From NCBI GenBank assembly GCA_033964015.1, contig CM066919.1, positions 15,479,646 to 15,543,645 of the forward strand: DNA of 64,000 bases, read 5' to 3'. This stretch comes from Scolanthus callimorphus. Taxonomy: Eukaryota; Cnidaria; Anthozoa; Actiniaria; Edwardsiidae. Made by a program: the position numbers and the translations under genes. The notes beneath the pieces were generated by a model. That model saw only the letters and a program-made list of their open reading frames with translations, made no database searches and was not told the origin of the DNA. This document shows, piece after piece, positions 21,310 to 32,308 of the stretch (position 1 is the stretch's first letter; the number at the start of each line of letters is the position of its first letter).

Positions 21310-24088
21310 TCAGAGCCATCCATTTCTCTCTTTGTGTTTTCCTGTTTTGTTGTGATACTGCACAAAATTGATGGCAGCAGCTGCTACGCCAAAATCATCA
21401 GGTGTGTATGGGACCTCATCAATCAGTTCTGTTTTGTCTATGATGCACATATTGTGCAACACAAGAACTGCAACAACTACGTCACAGCATTTGGGAGGGA
21501 CAAACTGCATTAGTCCACCAGAACGGTCGATGCACCTGAATCTCTGCTTAAGTACTCCAAAGCACCTTTCTATAACATTTCTGGTCTTGATTTGAGCAGA
21601 CTGGTAGGATGCCTGGGTCTTTGTCAAATGGTCATGAGGATTGAAGGGTGTTAGGAGGTATGGACTTATCCCATACCCTCTATCCCCAAGCAGCCAGGCA
21701 TCCTTCCTCTCCTCCATTATTATCTGCAAGGTACTCATGTTAAATACTGCACAATCATGTATTGAGCCTTGCCATTTGGCCACCAGATTTGTTATTTTCA
21801 GAGTGGCATCACAAACAGCCATAATGATTACGGCATGGAAGCCCTTGTGACACACATAAAGGTGTTCATTTAGGGTGGGTGCCTTAATTGGTATTAAGGA
21901 TCCATCAATTGCTCCAATAACCTTGGGAAAACCCTTTAGTTCATAAAAGGAAGTCATCGTGTCCTGTAAATAAAAACATTAAACAAATGATGAGAACAAA
22001 TTTTTTTATTTAACCAGTGTAATATAATATTAGTATAATTATACTCAAGCGATTCTGCGTGCTGATTGGTCGAGATCTTCGGAATATTTTGCTATATTCA
22101 TGAAAGCATTGGGGTTCGCGAGCGCACTTTATTACGAGCAACTAAAAAATACCCCTTAATCTGCTTTTTTTTTTGTCAAAAATGTTAGTATCGTTAGAGT
22201 AATTATACTAAAACAATTAGTCGCCTCAGGTTCCGTAAATATCGGCGAATAGTCACCTCGACTTTGTCTCGGTGACTATTCATCTTTAGTATATACCAGC
22301 TCGGCAACCTCCTAAGAACGAGCATTTTGATTGGTTTAGAATCTCGGAATCTGAGACATTATTTACCTCCGAAACAGTAGATATTGTGTTGGCAAGCAAA
22401 TTTCATGTAGTGGTGAAGAAAAGTCAGTCAACAAAACTAAAGAAGTAACAAATTAGATTTCTTTGTCTCAAAATCGGTCTGATCTCTGGATTTAATGAGC
22501 TCACAAATCGTCTGAGCGTTGTTTGTGAAAAACTCGCTTGCACTGAAACCCGAGTTGAAAAACTTTAGCTGGCAAAACATAAGTTAAATGAAAATTTATT
22601 TTAGCCATGTATTTTCCCTTTATTTTATTAATCTGACAAAAATCAAAACTATAATCTACAATATGTCGAGAAAATACAGTCGAAATAGCTAATTTTCAAA
22701 GTACCTGAGGATGGTTTGTGTCTTGCAACGACTGATCGGCAGCTTTCTTGTACTTTTTGCGAGCGAACTGTCCGCCACAAAGGAGACTTCTGTTAGTAGT
22801 TATTTTTCCTTCTTCTTGCCTAATGATAACCCCATAAAGCCTTTTCACAAGGTTTCGTGTAGCTATTTTATCCTGCTAAATCGTTTTTCCCTCAAATATC
22901 CAGTGTTTACGGTGTTTGCTCACTCCATTTTTCCAGCAAACTACTTGTGCAACGAGTGGCTGCCGACAAATAATTCTCATCTCGGAAACTTTTGGCGAAT
23001 TGCTTACAAATGCTCTCCAATTTGCAGCTATTATTCCTTCTTGAATTGAAATGATGCAATATATTGCTCGCTACATGTCCAAATTTGTTGAAAATCCCTT
23101 GAATTGTCAACTTTTTTCCGCAGCTTTTCGAAGTAAATGCTTGCAAACTTTCTAGAGCTGTCAAAATCGACCAAAAACGTGCTTATGCAAATCATCTATA
23201 AAGTTTGCGTGAGTTTTGTCACACGCACGTAGTTTTAAAACGCTAACACAACTTTTCTTATTGTTTTCCGACTGAAAATTCGGCAGGTTGCCTTGCTGGT
23301 ATATACTAAAACACTTATTCTATTTCAATTTCGGTGGATAGTGGCTTTAGGAATATTTACCTCGAGCCTGCGGCTCTCGGTAAATATTCTGCCACTATCC
23401 ACCTCAATTGAAATAGAATAAGTGCTAAATATTTACGTCGCCTTTGGCAACCAATTATTAAATATTATGACAAAAAATTATGATCAATTCAAGAAATACA
23501 AAGAACCGATTGATATTGGTCAGAAACTGAAGTTTCAGCATAAAATCTAACCTGGAGCAACCGAAATGTCAGCAAGTTGAATTTTTCAAGATTTTACACA
23601 GAATGTATTGGATTTGGGTCACGTGATCCAGTTATTGCAAGTGGCCTATTGCAGATCTTCTAGACTGCTGCATGACATCTGAACTTCTCAGTAAAAATAT
23701 CTTTGACGATTTTAGCAATGCTCGAAACTCCAAATTATCTGTGTCATAATTTAGCTGAAATATTTCACTTCACAACGATTACAAATAAAAACAGGTCAAA
23801 ATAGATTAGCTTACTATTTATAATAGGTTAATCTGTTTTGTTTTAGGGAAGAATATTATTTAAAGAATCCACATCCCCGATACAAAATTTAAGCCAACAT
23901 ACAACGATACAACTTACACTTATTTCTCGGGCGGTAGATGGGAAGTGAATCCATTCTTTGGCCAGCTTCCCAAGACACTTGGTTATTTGGTGGATGCATC
24001 GACTTGTGCTTGCCTTCGATACGCCCATTGCATCGCCAATGACCTTTAAAAATCCCCCAGTAGCGAAATATCTTAAGGCAATCAGTAT
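21310..24088 (-). CDS. PIF/Harbinger (HARBI1-like) transposase, two exons visible
   Basis: Exon 24088-23918 encodes ALRYFATGGFLKVIGDAMGV and STSRCIHQITKCLGKLA, the helix-turn-helix region of HARBI1-type transposases, and ends at AGT|GTAAGT. Exon 21963-21310 follows a TTTATTTACAG acceptor in the same phase and carries the nuclease core: GAIDGSLIPI (first D), AWLLGDRGYGISPYL (second D) and KTRNVIERCFGVLKQRF (E). Both exons are free of stops, so this catalytic core looks intact. Earlier exons upstream of 24088 are not identified, and the C-terminus ends at 21310 soon after the core, as usual. The 1954-bp intron is filled with inverted-repeat elements. The protein cuts DNA in the nucleus, normally with a Myb-like partner. 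Confidence 0.8.
22030..22340. repeat. Cluster of short inverted-repeat (MITE-like) sequences in the Harbinger intron
   Basis: TATAATTATACTCAAGCGAT at 22034 and AGTAATTATACTAAAACAAT at 22198 mark similar motifs; GTCACCTCGACTTTGTCTCG at 22250 begins a small hairpin closing with GGTGACT. Phrases like GCTGATTGGTCGAG and GATTGGTTTA are shared with other short elements here. Element borders are not resolved. Confidence 0.4.
23312..23425. repeat. Near-perfect 114-bp hairpin
   Basis: CACTTATTCTATTTCAATT at 23312 pairs with AATTGAAATAGAATAAGTG ending at 23424, and the inner arms GGTGGATAGTGG / CCACTATCCACC and AATATTTACC / GGTAAATATT also pair. Only a short loop (CTCGAGCCTGCGGCTCT) is left unpaired. 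It lies inside the Harbinger intron. Confidence 0.8.
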
Positions 24089-25317
24089 CTACGTATGGTA
24101 GAAAATGCAATGAAAGTGATGAACACAATATGTAAGGTAATCCATATGAGCTAAATAATATATCGCCCTTTTCTATCTTGTTCGAGCCATGTTTTCAACC
24201 CTTTGAATGTTAAATGTTGCTGTGTTGACCTATCGTATCTTGTGTGTTGAGTAAAGACAGGTAGAAATTAGAAAATCGCTTGTCACTTTATCATTACATT
24301 TTTATAGCAAGCCCACTTTATCACTTAGTCTTTAAAGCCGCTGACCGGAAACGATCAACGTTTCCTAAAACGTCTGGTAATCAAGATTAGTCAAAGAATG
24401 TAGTCAATATGTAATAGCGGAGCTCCAGCGCGGGCCGAAGGCCCGCGCAAGCGGAGCACCATACCTAAGGGAAAAACGTATACTATCGAGTTGATTTTTG
24501 AACGTCACGGGCATTATGGATCATTTTGATGACGTCATTGATGACGAAAGGGCACGTGACTTTGGTGCAGAGTTCCTCTTATGGTCTTTGAAAGTTTGTC
24601 CAAGTTTGGCTTCTATAGAAGCTTCCCTTCGGGAGATATGATTTTTTCTTTATTTCTCTGGTATTAAACCTATAGTGTCCGCCGTCCGGTGTCCGTCCGC
24701 CGTCCGTGTACACATGGGAACCCTGTGGTACGCAAGGAAAAAATTATATCTCCTCAAGGGAACATGCTAGGACAACCATACTTGGGATATTTTGTCTATG
24801 CCACAAGGGGGGGTGCTGTAACACGGTCACGTGATGTGACGTCATCGATGACGTCATCACTGATTGAAAAATTAATATCTCGTGAAGGGAAGACTCTAAA
24901 ACAACCAAACTTGATTAGTGTAGTCTAGGTCACCAGATTAGCGAAATGAAGTGGTCACGTGATCTGACGTCATCGATGACGTCATCTAGGCTTGAAAAAT
25001 TAATATCTCGTGAAGGGAAGACTCTAAAACAACCAAACTTGGGTAGTGTAGTCTAGGTCACCAGATGAGCAAAATGAAGTGGTCAGGTGATATGACGTCA
25101 TCGACGACGCCATCTATGCTTGAAAAAATATTCTCTTTATTGCACTTTTGAATCATTCCATTTGGAGGAATTAATTAATACCTTAATTTTCCTGAAGGAG
25201 GTTTTTATCTCACTTGACAGGATGCTTATTTTCGTCCCTGTATTTGTATTGTGTCAATGCAGCAACATACCGAAGAAAACACTTTTGTATACATATCAAG
25301 AGACATTTTTTCTTAAA

Positions 25318-25322
25318 AAGCC
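25318..25322. other. 5-bp target-site duplication (left copy)
   Basis: AAGCC directly precedes the 5' LTR and recurs at 32837-32841 directly after the 3' LTR. Removing the element with one copy gives CTTAAAAAGCCTATA, which is found uninterrupted at 44872-44886. Confidence 0.9.
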
Positions 25323-25850
25323 TGTTACGGCCGCTCCCGTGCCCACCCCCGAAGTGGGTGACGTTTTTGTCCTGACACGTGACAGTGTAGCGTGTTTTCT
25401 CAGAGAGTTGTAATCGGTCGAAGAGACGAACTCCAAACGTGTTTATGGGGAGTCAAATCGCTTCATGTACGACTTCAAACGTATACAAAGGACACAAATG
25501 TAAGGCAATATGGTTTTCTCGTTAGTTTTGCCTAGGCATTAATCTTATGTGCATGTATTTACCTACACTTGTAGAAATTCGTTACCTCGTGAACGCTGCT
25601 GAACTTGTAATGTGGTCAAAACTACCGGCTGTGAAATCGCGGATTTCTACTTGATGAATTTACGGTATCTACAGAGAATCCCAACGAAGGCAAGAATATT
25701 TGAAGTCTACAAGGACGGACAAGGATCACAGATGAACGATATCCTTTTGAATTGCACGCTGATTTGTTGAATAAAGATGTAGTTGATGTTCGCGCGAGTA
25801 CCGAATTATTTCTAACTCGAGGCAAAACGGTAAACGGCCTCGCCGGAACA
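25323..25850 (+). repeat. 5' LTR of the BEL/Pao element
   Basis: 528 bp, TG..CA ends, nearly identical to 32309-32836. The bases just after it (TTTCGTAACGAATT) should hold the primer binding site, but I could not match them to a tRNA 3' end by eye. Confidence 0.95.
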
Positions 25851-25997
25851 TTTCGTAACGAATTTATTTTGACTTTATCTTGGACTCAAGGAACAGTTTA
25901 TGTCATTGTCGTGCCAACGGGCTTCATCGACAGCCATTTCGCAAGATTATTGAAGGTTTTATTGTTGTTATCGAACTGGGAAAGTACTGCACGAGTC

Positions 25998-28699
25998 ATG
26001 TCCGAGGGCGGTGCCCAGTCCCCGGCGGTAGATATTGAAGACAGGGAGTCCGTAAACGAAGAAGGGAAACGCAAACGAACTCTAACGGAAAAGGGCAGGG
26101 AATATAGGCTGAATTGCCTTAAACGTGATTTAAAGGACTCGTTTCGCGCTGTTAGTGCTAAAACGGACGAGATCAAAGGATTCATGTCTGATGTAAACAA
26201 ATTACACCCAGTAAAGACAGAATATGGGGTCCTGAGAACTCTAGTTGAACAATACAAAACCTCTTTTGAATTTTTCAAGAATGAGGCCAACGAGGAAGAA
26301 CTAATCCTGGAGGGTGAAATATTTAGCGAAAGGATCGATGTTATCGATGAGTACCTAAGTCAAGTAACGGCATGGATTTCCGAGGCTGAAACTCGCCTAT
26401 CGGCGCGAATCGAGACAGCATCTAAGACGCGTTCGCGATCTTCAGTGAGCACGCGGTCCGTGGTCTCGCGCACCTCATCGGCTCGCGAAAAGGAGCGTTT
26501 GAAACAGGCCCAATTAATTGCTGAGAGGTCCTTTCTTAAAGAAAAACAAGCGATCGAGGCGATGCAACTTGATTTAGAAATCGCTAAATCAGAGGCGAGA
26601 CAAAGGATTTTGACGGATTTTGAACGAGAAACCGAAGCTCCTAGTTCCGTCTCATTTCACGCGCCACCGCCTGTATCCATCTCTGCGCCCCACACTCCTG
26701 CCCGGGCATTACATACCGTCTCGCCCCAGGCTCCCGCAACCGAAATAGCATCATCCCAAAATGCACTTAAGACCACAGGCATGCGCGAAGTAGAATCTCC
26801 CGTTCTCCCGCCACGACCTGCGGAGGTACATCCCATCGCCCAGACCTCCTCACCCCAGTCCCTACCGGCCGCGCCTATATTCTCCAGTACCGCGGCAACC
26901 GCTCATGCTAGTCCCATTGTAGGATGCCTGACTCCCGGCTTGTCGGACGGCGCGCAAGGCACATCGGTAATGGAACGAACCTTGCATAGTCTACTAGAGC
27001 TTCAGCAACGGCAAAATGAGACAATTATGTCTACACATAAGAAACTAACCGCCGCAATGTCGCTGCCGCAACCGCGAGTCCCAACGTTTAAAGGGGATCC
27101 TATTGACTATGCGAGCTTCGTGATGGCTTTCGATGCGCGCATTCAAGCGAAAGCAGAGTCCAGCGCGGACAAGTTGTATTACTTGAGTCAACATTTGGAG
27201 GGAGAGGCAAAAGACCTCATAGAAGGGTGTTTGTTAATGGATCCTGAAGAAGGATATATGGAGGCGCGTAATCTTCTTAAAAGGGAGTATGGAGACCCAT
27301 TTAAGGTTTCAACGGCATACGTTAACAAGTTGCATAAGTGGTCGCCTGTGAAGTACGATGACGCCGCCGCGCTTAAACGTCTTTCTATATTACTAAATAA
27401 GTGCAAGCATGCCATGACGAGTAATAGCCACCTATGTGTTCTCGACCACGCGCCCAATCTCCAGTCCGTCGTTTCCAAGTTGCCGTCAAACCTTCAAGGA
27501 AAGTGGCGCGACCGAGTCGCTAAAGCGAGGAAGACGGGCAAGACGGTTATGTTTAAAGAATTGGCAGAGTCTGCAGACGCCGTGTGTGACCCAGTTTTTA
27601 GCAAGACCGCGATAACCGAAGCGAGTAATCCAGTTATCTCAAACAAGGATGACGACAAGAAAAAGCCCGATGAACGCAAAAGGCCCGACCCACAAGGCAA
27701 ACGAAGAATCGGCGCTTTCACGGCAGAGTTGTCTAAACCGGTAATGACATCAGCTCCACGAACCAATCACCAATCGACCGCGGCATTACACGGGCCGGGT
27801 CGCCACCCGCAAGCGGCTCCAGTTCTGAAGTCAATTCCTCGAGATGCCCCTTATGCACGAGAATGCACGATCTTGATGAGTGTAAGGACTTCCTGGACCG
27901 GTCGTACGACGAGAAGAAGAAGTTTCTGGCCGATAGACGCTTATGTTACGCATGTTACGGGGGCGATCATGTGTCGCGAGGATGTACGAAGAAACGGTCC
28001 TGCGGCAAGTGCAGTAAGCCACACCCGACTGCGCTTCACATTGAAGGATTTAAGCCACAACAGAAGAAGGGAAATGACGCGCCACCTTCTACTGATAGAG
28101 AGAGCGCGAATAGAGTCACAAACGGATGCGTAACGCCAACATCATCGTGCGCGGCGACTGACATCAAACCAGCTAGTGTCGTCCTACACGCCATTCTCCC
28201 CGTGAAGGTCAAGGTTCGTGGGAGTGCTGAAGTGGTCGAAACTTATGCGTTTTATGATAACGGTAGTGGAGGCTGTTTTATGACTGAACACTTGCGCGAG
28301 CGCTTAGGCGTGACAGGAAAAAGCACGCGCCTACAGCTTTGCACCATGCACGGAGAAAGTACCGAGGATAGTGCTATTGTTGACGGTTTAGTTGTCGCGA
28401 ATCTAGAAGGTGATAACGAAGTCGAGCTGCCTGCGACGTACACTCGAAAGGAGATACCGGTGGGCAAGTACCAGATTCCTACACCAGGAACCGTGCGCAA
28501 GTGGAGTCACCTCAGTGAGGTCGCAACTCAGATTCCAGAGTTAAGGTCTGATTTAGAAATAGGGCTGCTGATCGGCAGCAATTGCCCTGCTGCGCTAGAG
28601 CCGCTAGAAGTAGCTCCGAGCGGAGAAGAAGGCCCGTACGCTATGCGGCTTCGTCACGGTTGGACATTGAGCGCCCCCCCTGCAAGTAACGATGAGTAA
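25998..28699 (+). CDS. gag: BEL/Pao gag and aspartic protease (one internal frame change)
   Basis: The likely start is the ATG at 25998 (MSEGGAQSPAVD); the open frame runs back into the LTR but that part is not gag-like. The N-terminal third is charged and helical, then comes a Pro/Ser/Ala-rich stretch, then VPTFKGDPIDYASFVMAFDA, the DUF1759 capsid-like block of BEL/Pao elements. Between about 27700 and 27830 the coding frame changes: the zinc-binding part (CPLC, then CYACYGGDHVSRGC with CxxCx4Hx4C spacing, then CGKC) is read in the frame ending at 28699. That frame also carries the DUF1758 protease with its active-site block AFYDNGSGGCFM. Gag packages the RNA; the protease cleaves the polyprotein. 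Confidence 0.85.
28674..28692 (+). other. Seven-C run and ATGAGTAA overlap at the gag-pol border
   Basis: The gag-protease frame ends at TAA 28697-28699, while pol is open from 28671, just after an in-frame TGA at 28668. A run of seven Cs (28674-28680) lies in the shared window. It could be a -1 frameshift site, a coupled start at ATG 28692, or simply an indel in a homopolymer. In BEL/Pao elements gag and pol are commonly one frame, which favours the indel. Confidence 0.5.
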
Positions 28700-31600
28700 A
28701 ACGTCAAACGAAGTGACCAGTCATCGGATAACCGTTCGTCAGGTGGAAACGATAAAGGACGTGTCGTTGTCGGAAGCTGTTGTGAAGATGTTTGAATTGG
28801 ACTTCAACGACCGTAAGGCGGGCCCCGATGAAAAGGAGTACTCTCAGGAAGATAAGAAGTTCTTGAATATAGTACAAAGTGGTATGCGCATGGTAGACGG
28901 TCATTACGAACTCCCGTTACCCTTCAAGGATACAGACCTAGTTATGCCCAATAATCGCGAGCAAGCAGTTAAGAGAGCTCAGTGGCAGAAATCCAAAATG
29001 CTCCGAGACGATAAGTATCGAGACGATTTTACAAGGTTTATGAATGATCTCGTGTCTAAGGGTTACGCAAGTAAGGTCCCAAACGATGAGGCGCCCCCGG
29101 AGCCCGGAAAGGTATGGTATCTGCCGAGCCATGGCGTGTACAATCCACGGAAACCCGAGAAGATTAGAGTCGTCCTAGATTGCAGCGCACGCTTTGAAGG
29201 CACCTCACTTAACGACCGGTTAATTCAAGGTCCTGATCTAGCTAATCTACTAGTTGGAGTTTTGAGTCGCTTCCGCGAAGCTCCCATCGCGTTCATGGGA
29301 GACATAGAGGCAATGTTTTTCCAAGTTTGGGTGCCGAAGGACCAAAGGGACTACCTGCGTTTTCTTTGGTGGCCCGACGGTGACCTGGAGCGTGAACTGC
29401 AGGAGTATCAGATGAACGTTCACCCGTTCGGAGCTCGCTCCTCCCCTAGCTGTGCGTCGCTTGCCCTGCGGCAGACGGCCGATGACAACGAAGGAGCTCT
29501 CGGTACGCCAGTCGCTGAAACGATCTGGCGTAATTTCTACGTTGATGACTGCTTACGCTCAACCGAAGATGAAGATATCGCAGTGGCGTTAGTACAAGGT
29601 CTACGACAAGCATGCTCTAACGGAGGATTTCGCCTTACAAAGTTCACTTCGAACAGTAGAAAAGTGCTTGATTCGATACCAGCGGCGGAGCGTTCAAAGG
29701 AAACGAAGACCATGAACTTAGACTATGATCGACTACCGATCGAGCGTGCCTTGGGCGTAGAGTGGTGTGTCGAGTCGGACACCCTCGGATTCAGAATAGT
29801 CATTAACGACAAACCACTAACAAGAAGAGGAATTCTGTCAGTTGTTTCTTCGATATACGACCCTCTAGGCCTAGTCGCGCCTTTTACTCTCCTGGCTAAG
29901 ATGCTCCTACAAGACTTAGTACGAGACACGACTCTGGGATGGGATGACGTTATTCCAGAGGAAACAAAGATCAAGTGGCTTAAATGGAGAAGTGAACTGC
30001 CATTACTGGAGAAACTGAAGATCGAACGATGCGTAAAGCCAGAAGGATTCGGAAAGATAGTAAGTCGTCAGATCCACGTCTTCTCAGACGCCAGCGCTCA
30101 CGGGTATGGAGCAGCAGCGTATCTTCGCTTGGAAAATGACGACGGCCGCATTCAGTGCTCTCTCCTATTTGGTAAAGCACGTCTGGCTCCTATCAAGGCG
30201 ACGTCGATACCGCGTCTAGAACTAACGGCAGCTACTGTCGCCGTAAGAGTGGGATGTCTGATGTCGACAGAGCTCAGTCAACCCGCTGAACTATTCTACC
30301 ATACGGACTCGACGACGGTTCTTAGATACATCGCTAATGAAAATCAGCGCTTTCACATATTCGTTGCAAATCGCATCCAGTTAATACGAGACAACTCCAG
30401 CGTAAGCCAATGGAGATATGTAGATACTACAGAAAACCCGGCGGACGACGCCTCCCGAGGTCAAGACGCCAAAACGCTACTGGACAACAAAAGATGGTTT
30501 CACGGTCCTGACTTTTTGAGTAACAACCAGGAAGAATGGCCAGAACAACCCTTTCCAATGGGTGATGTCCCCAAAGATGATCCCGAGCTGAAGAAGGCAG
30601 TTCCCTCCAACGTGGTATCGGCTCACGTGGAAAACGACGCAACGCAAAGGCTGATCGAGTACTACTCGGATTGGAATCGTTTAAGGAAAGCAGTGGCTGT
30701 ATATCTACGAGTCAAAAACGCGTTACAGTCGCGAGTAAGAATCCGTAAGAAACGCGAAAGCGAAGGATTGTCTGGGAACGAAACGACAAAAGGTAAAGCA
30801 AGCGCTGATGTTAGAGATCGTACACCGCTAAAGCTGCAAGATCTTGAAGAGGCTGAGCGCGCTATTGTGCAGTTCGTACAAGGGATGGCGTTTGCTAGTG
30901 AGATAGCGATTTTGCGTGGTTTCAACAACGATGAAGAGCGGCCCACGCCACGAGAAAACGAGAGGTCAAGAAAGAAAGCCTTCATTCGTGGCTCGAGCAG
31001 CATCCAACGCCTTGACCCTTTCTTGGACGACGGAGTGTTAAGGGTAGGAGGACGGCTTAGAAGAGCGGATCTATCGGACAGCGCCAAGCATCCAGTCATC
31101 TTACCTTATCGAAGTCATGTTTCCACTCTCATCATCCGGCAAGCGCATCAACGGGCAGGCCATTCGGGGCGAAATGACGTCATAGCCAGGGTAAGAGAAA
31201 GGTACTGGATAGTGAATGTTAACTCAGCCGTGCGTACCGTCCTCGCTAAGTGTGTGTTCTGTCGTCGTCATCGTGGTCCCAAGGGCGAACAAAAGATGTC
31301 GGATTTACCAAAGGGAAGAGTGACACCCGCACCGCCATTCACCGCGACTGGAATCGATTACTTCGGTCCCTTTGTTCTGAAGAGTGGTCCTTCGAGCCGC
31401 AAGGAAGTAAAGCGCTACGGTGTTATTTTTACCTGCCTCGCTAGCAGAGCTGTTCATTTAGAAGTCGCCTCGTCCCTCGAGACGGATACGTTCATACTAG
31501 CTTTACGACGCTTCTTGGCAAGGCGCGGTCCAGTGAAGGAGCTGCGAAGCGACAACGGTACTAACCTCGTTGGTGCGGCGAATGAGTTGAAACAGTGCTT

Positions 31601-32252
31601 GCAAGAGATGGACCAAGGTCGTATCAGAGATAAGATGATGCAGGAAGGAGTGGATTGGATATTCAATCCCCCAGCTGCCAGCCATATGGGCGGGTGCTGG
31701 GAGCGGCAAATCCGTACTACGAGAAAGGTGCTGACAGGTTTGTTGAAGGAACACGGTGAACGCCTGAATGACGAGACTTTTGCTACATTCTTGTGTGAAG
31801 TGGAGTCCGTGATCAACTCAAGGCCCCTAACGACCCTTACGGACGACGCGTCAGATCTAGACCCACTCACACCAGCGCACCTTCTTACTACCAAGTCCGA
31901 AGTGGTACTCCCTCCACCTGGGAATTTCCAGAAAGCTGATATCTACCTCAGAAAACGATGGCGTCAAGTACAGTACTTGACTGAGACATTTTGGAAGAGA
32001 TGGAGACGTGAATATCTGTCTTGCTTACAAGAGCGAAGGAAATGGCAGAGACCTAGGCGTAACTTGAAAGTCGGAGATGTTGTGATTGTGCAAGATGACA
32101 GCGCACCCCGCAGTGACTGGTCGTTAGGACGCGTAGCGGAAGTGGAACCAGACTCTCTCGGTTTTGTGCGCTCTGCGGTTCTGCGCACTAAGTCGGGTGT
32201 ACTTCGTCGACCAGTCGGAAAGCTGGTCCTGCTACTCGCTGATGAAAACTGA
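28692..32252 (+). CDS. pol: BEL/Pao pol: RT, RNase H, integrase
   Basis: This is a 1186-residue open frame without internal stops. The RT shows KIRVVLDCSARFEGTSLND, MGDIEAMFFQV (catalytic D204) and FYVDDCLRS (YVDD at 283-286). SVVSSIYDPLGLVAPFTLL marks the Pao-type connection (peptidase A17 region in databases). RNase H starts at HVFSDASAHGYGAA. The integrase has an HHCC zinc domain (HQRAGHSGRNDV, KCVFCRRHRG) and a core with ATGIDYFGPF, ELRSDNGTNL and MGGCWERQIR giving D-D-E. It overlaps the gag-protease frame by eight bases (ATGAGTAA) in a different frame, and is otherwise complete in length for the family. Its job is cDNA synthesis and integration. Confidence 0.95.
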   Translation: MSKTSNEVTSHRITVRQVETIKDVSLSEAVVKMFELDFNDRKAGPDEKEYSQEDKKFLNIVQSGMRMVDGHYELPLPFKDTDLVMPNNREQAVKRAQWQKSKMLRDDKYRDDFTRFMNDLVSKGYASKVPNDEAPPEPGKVWYLPSHGVYNPRKPEKIRVVLDCSARFEGTSLNDRLIQGPDLANLLVGVLSRFREAPIAFMGDIEAMFFQVWVPKDQRDYLRFLWWPDGDLERELQEYQMNVHPFGARSSPSCASLALRQTADDNEGALGTPVAETIWRNFYVDDCLRSTEDEDIAVALVQGLRQACSNGGFRLTKFTSNSRKVLDSIPAAERSKETKTMNLDYDRLPIERALGVEWCVESDTLGFRIVINDKPLTRRGILSVVSSIYDPLGLVAPFTLLAKMLLQDLVRDTTLGWDDVIPEETKIKWLKWRSELPLLEKLKIERCVKPEGFGKIVSRQIHVFSDASAHGYGAAAYLRLENDDGRIQCSLLFGKARLAPIKATSIPRLELTAATVAVRVGCLMSTELSQPAELFYHTDSTTVLRYIANENQRFHIFVANRIQLIRDNSSVSQWRYVDTTENPADDASRGQDAKTLLDNKRWFHGPDFLSNNQEEWPEQPFPMGDVPKDDPELKKAVPSNVVSAHVENDATQRLIEYYSDWNRLRKAVAVYLRVKNALQSRVRIRKKRESEGLSGNETTKGKASADVRDRTPLKLQDLEEAERAIVQFVQGMAFASEIAILRGFNNDEERPTPRENERSRKKAFIRGSSSIQRLDPFLDDGVLRVGGRLRRADLSDSAKHPVILPYRSHVSTLIIRQAHQRAGHSGRNDVIARVRERYWIVNVNSAVRTVLAKCVFCRRHRGPKGEQKMSDLPKGRVTPAPPFTATGIDYFGPFVLKSGPSSRKEVKRYGVIFTCLASRAVHLEVASSLETDTFILALRRFLARRGPVKELRSDNGTNLVGAANELKQCLQEMDQGRIRDKMMQEGVDWIFNPPAASHMGGCWERQIRTTRKVLTGLLKEHGERLNDETFATFLCEVESVINSRPLTTLTDDASDLDPLTPAHLLTTKSEVVLPPPGNFQKADIYLRKRWRQVQYLTETFWKRWRREYLSCLQERRKWQRPRRNLKVGDVVIVQDDSAPRSDWSLGRVAEVEPDSLGFVRSAVLRTKSGVLRRPVGKLVLLLADEN

Positions 32253-32295
32253 ACGTTGTAGATAAGTAGATAGGTAAATGACGTTAGTAGACATT

Positions 32296-32308
32296 TAGGG
32301 GCCGGGAA
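32296..32308 (+). promoter_or_regulatory. Polypurine tract of the BEL/Pao element
   Basis: TAGGGGCCGGGAA directly precedes the 3' LTR, where plus-strand DNA synthesis would be primed. It is purine-rich but interrupted by CC. Confidence 0.55.

Noticed and set aside
25120..25413. Plus-strand open frame at 25120-25413
   Set aside because: It crosses the border between the repeat and the LTR, so it cannot be a conserved gene.
25752..25997. N-terminal extension of gag into the LTR
   Set aside because: Open by chance; the part inside the LTR has no gag-like features and the ATG at 25998 starts the recognisable protein.
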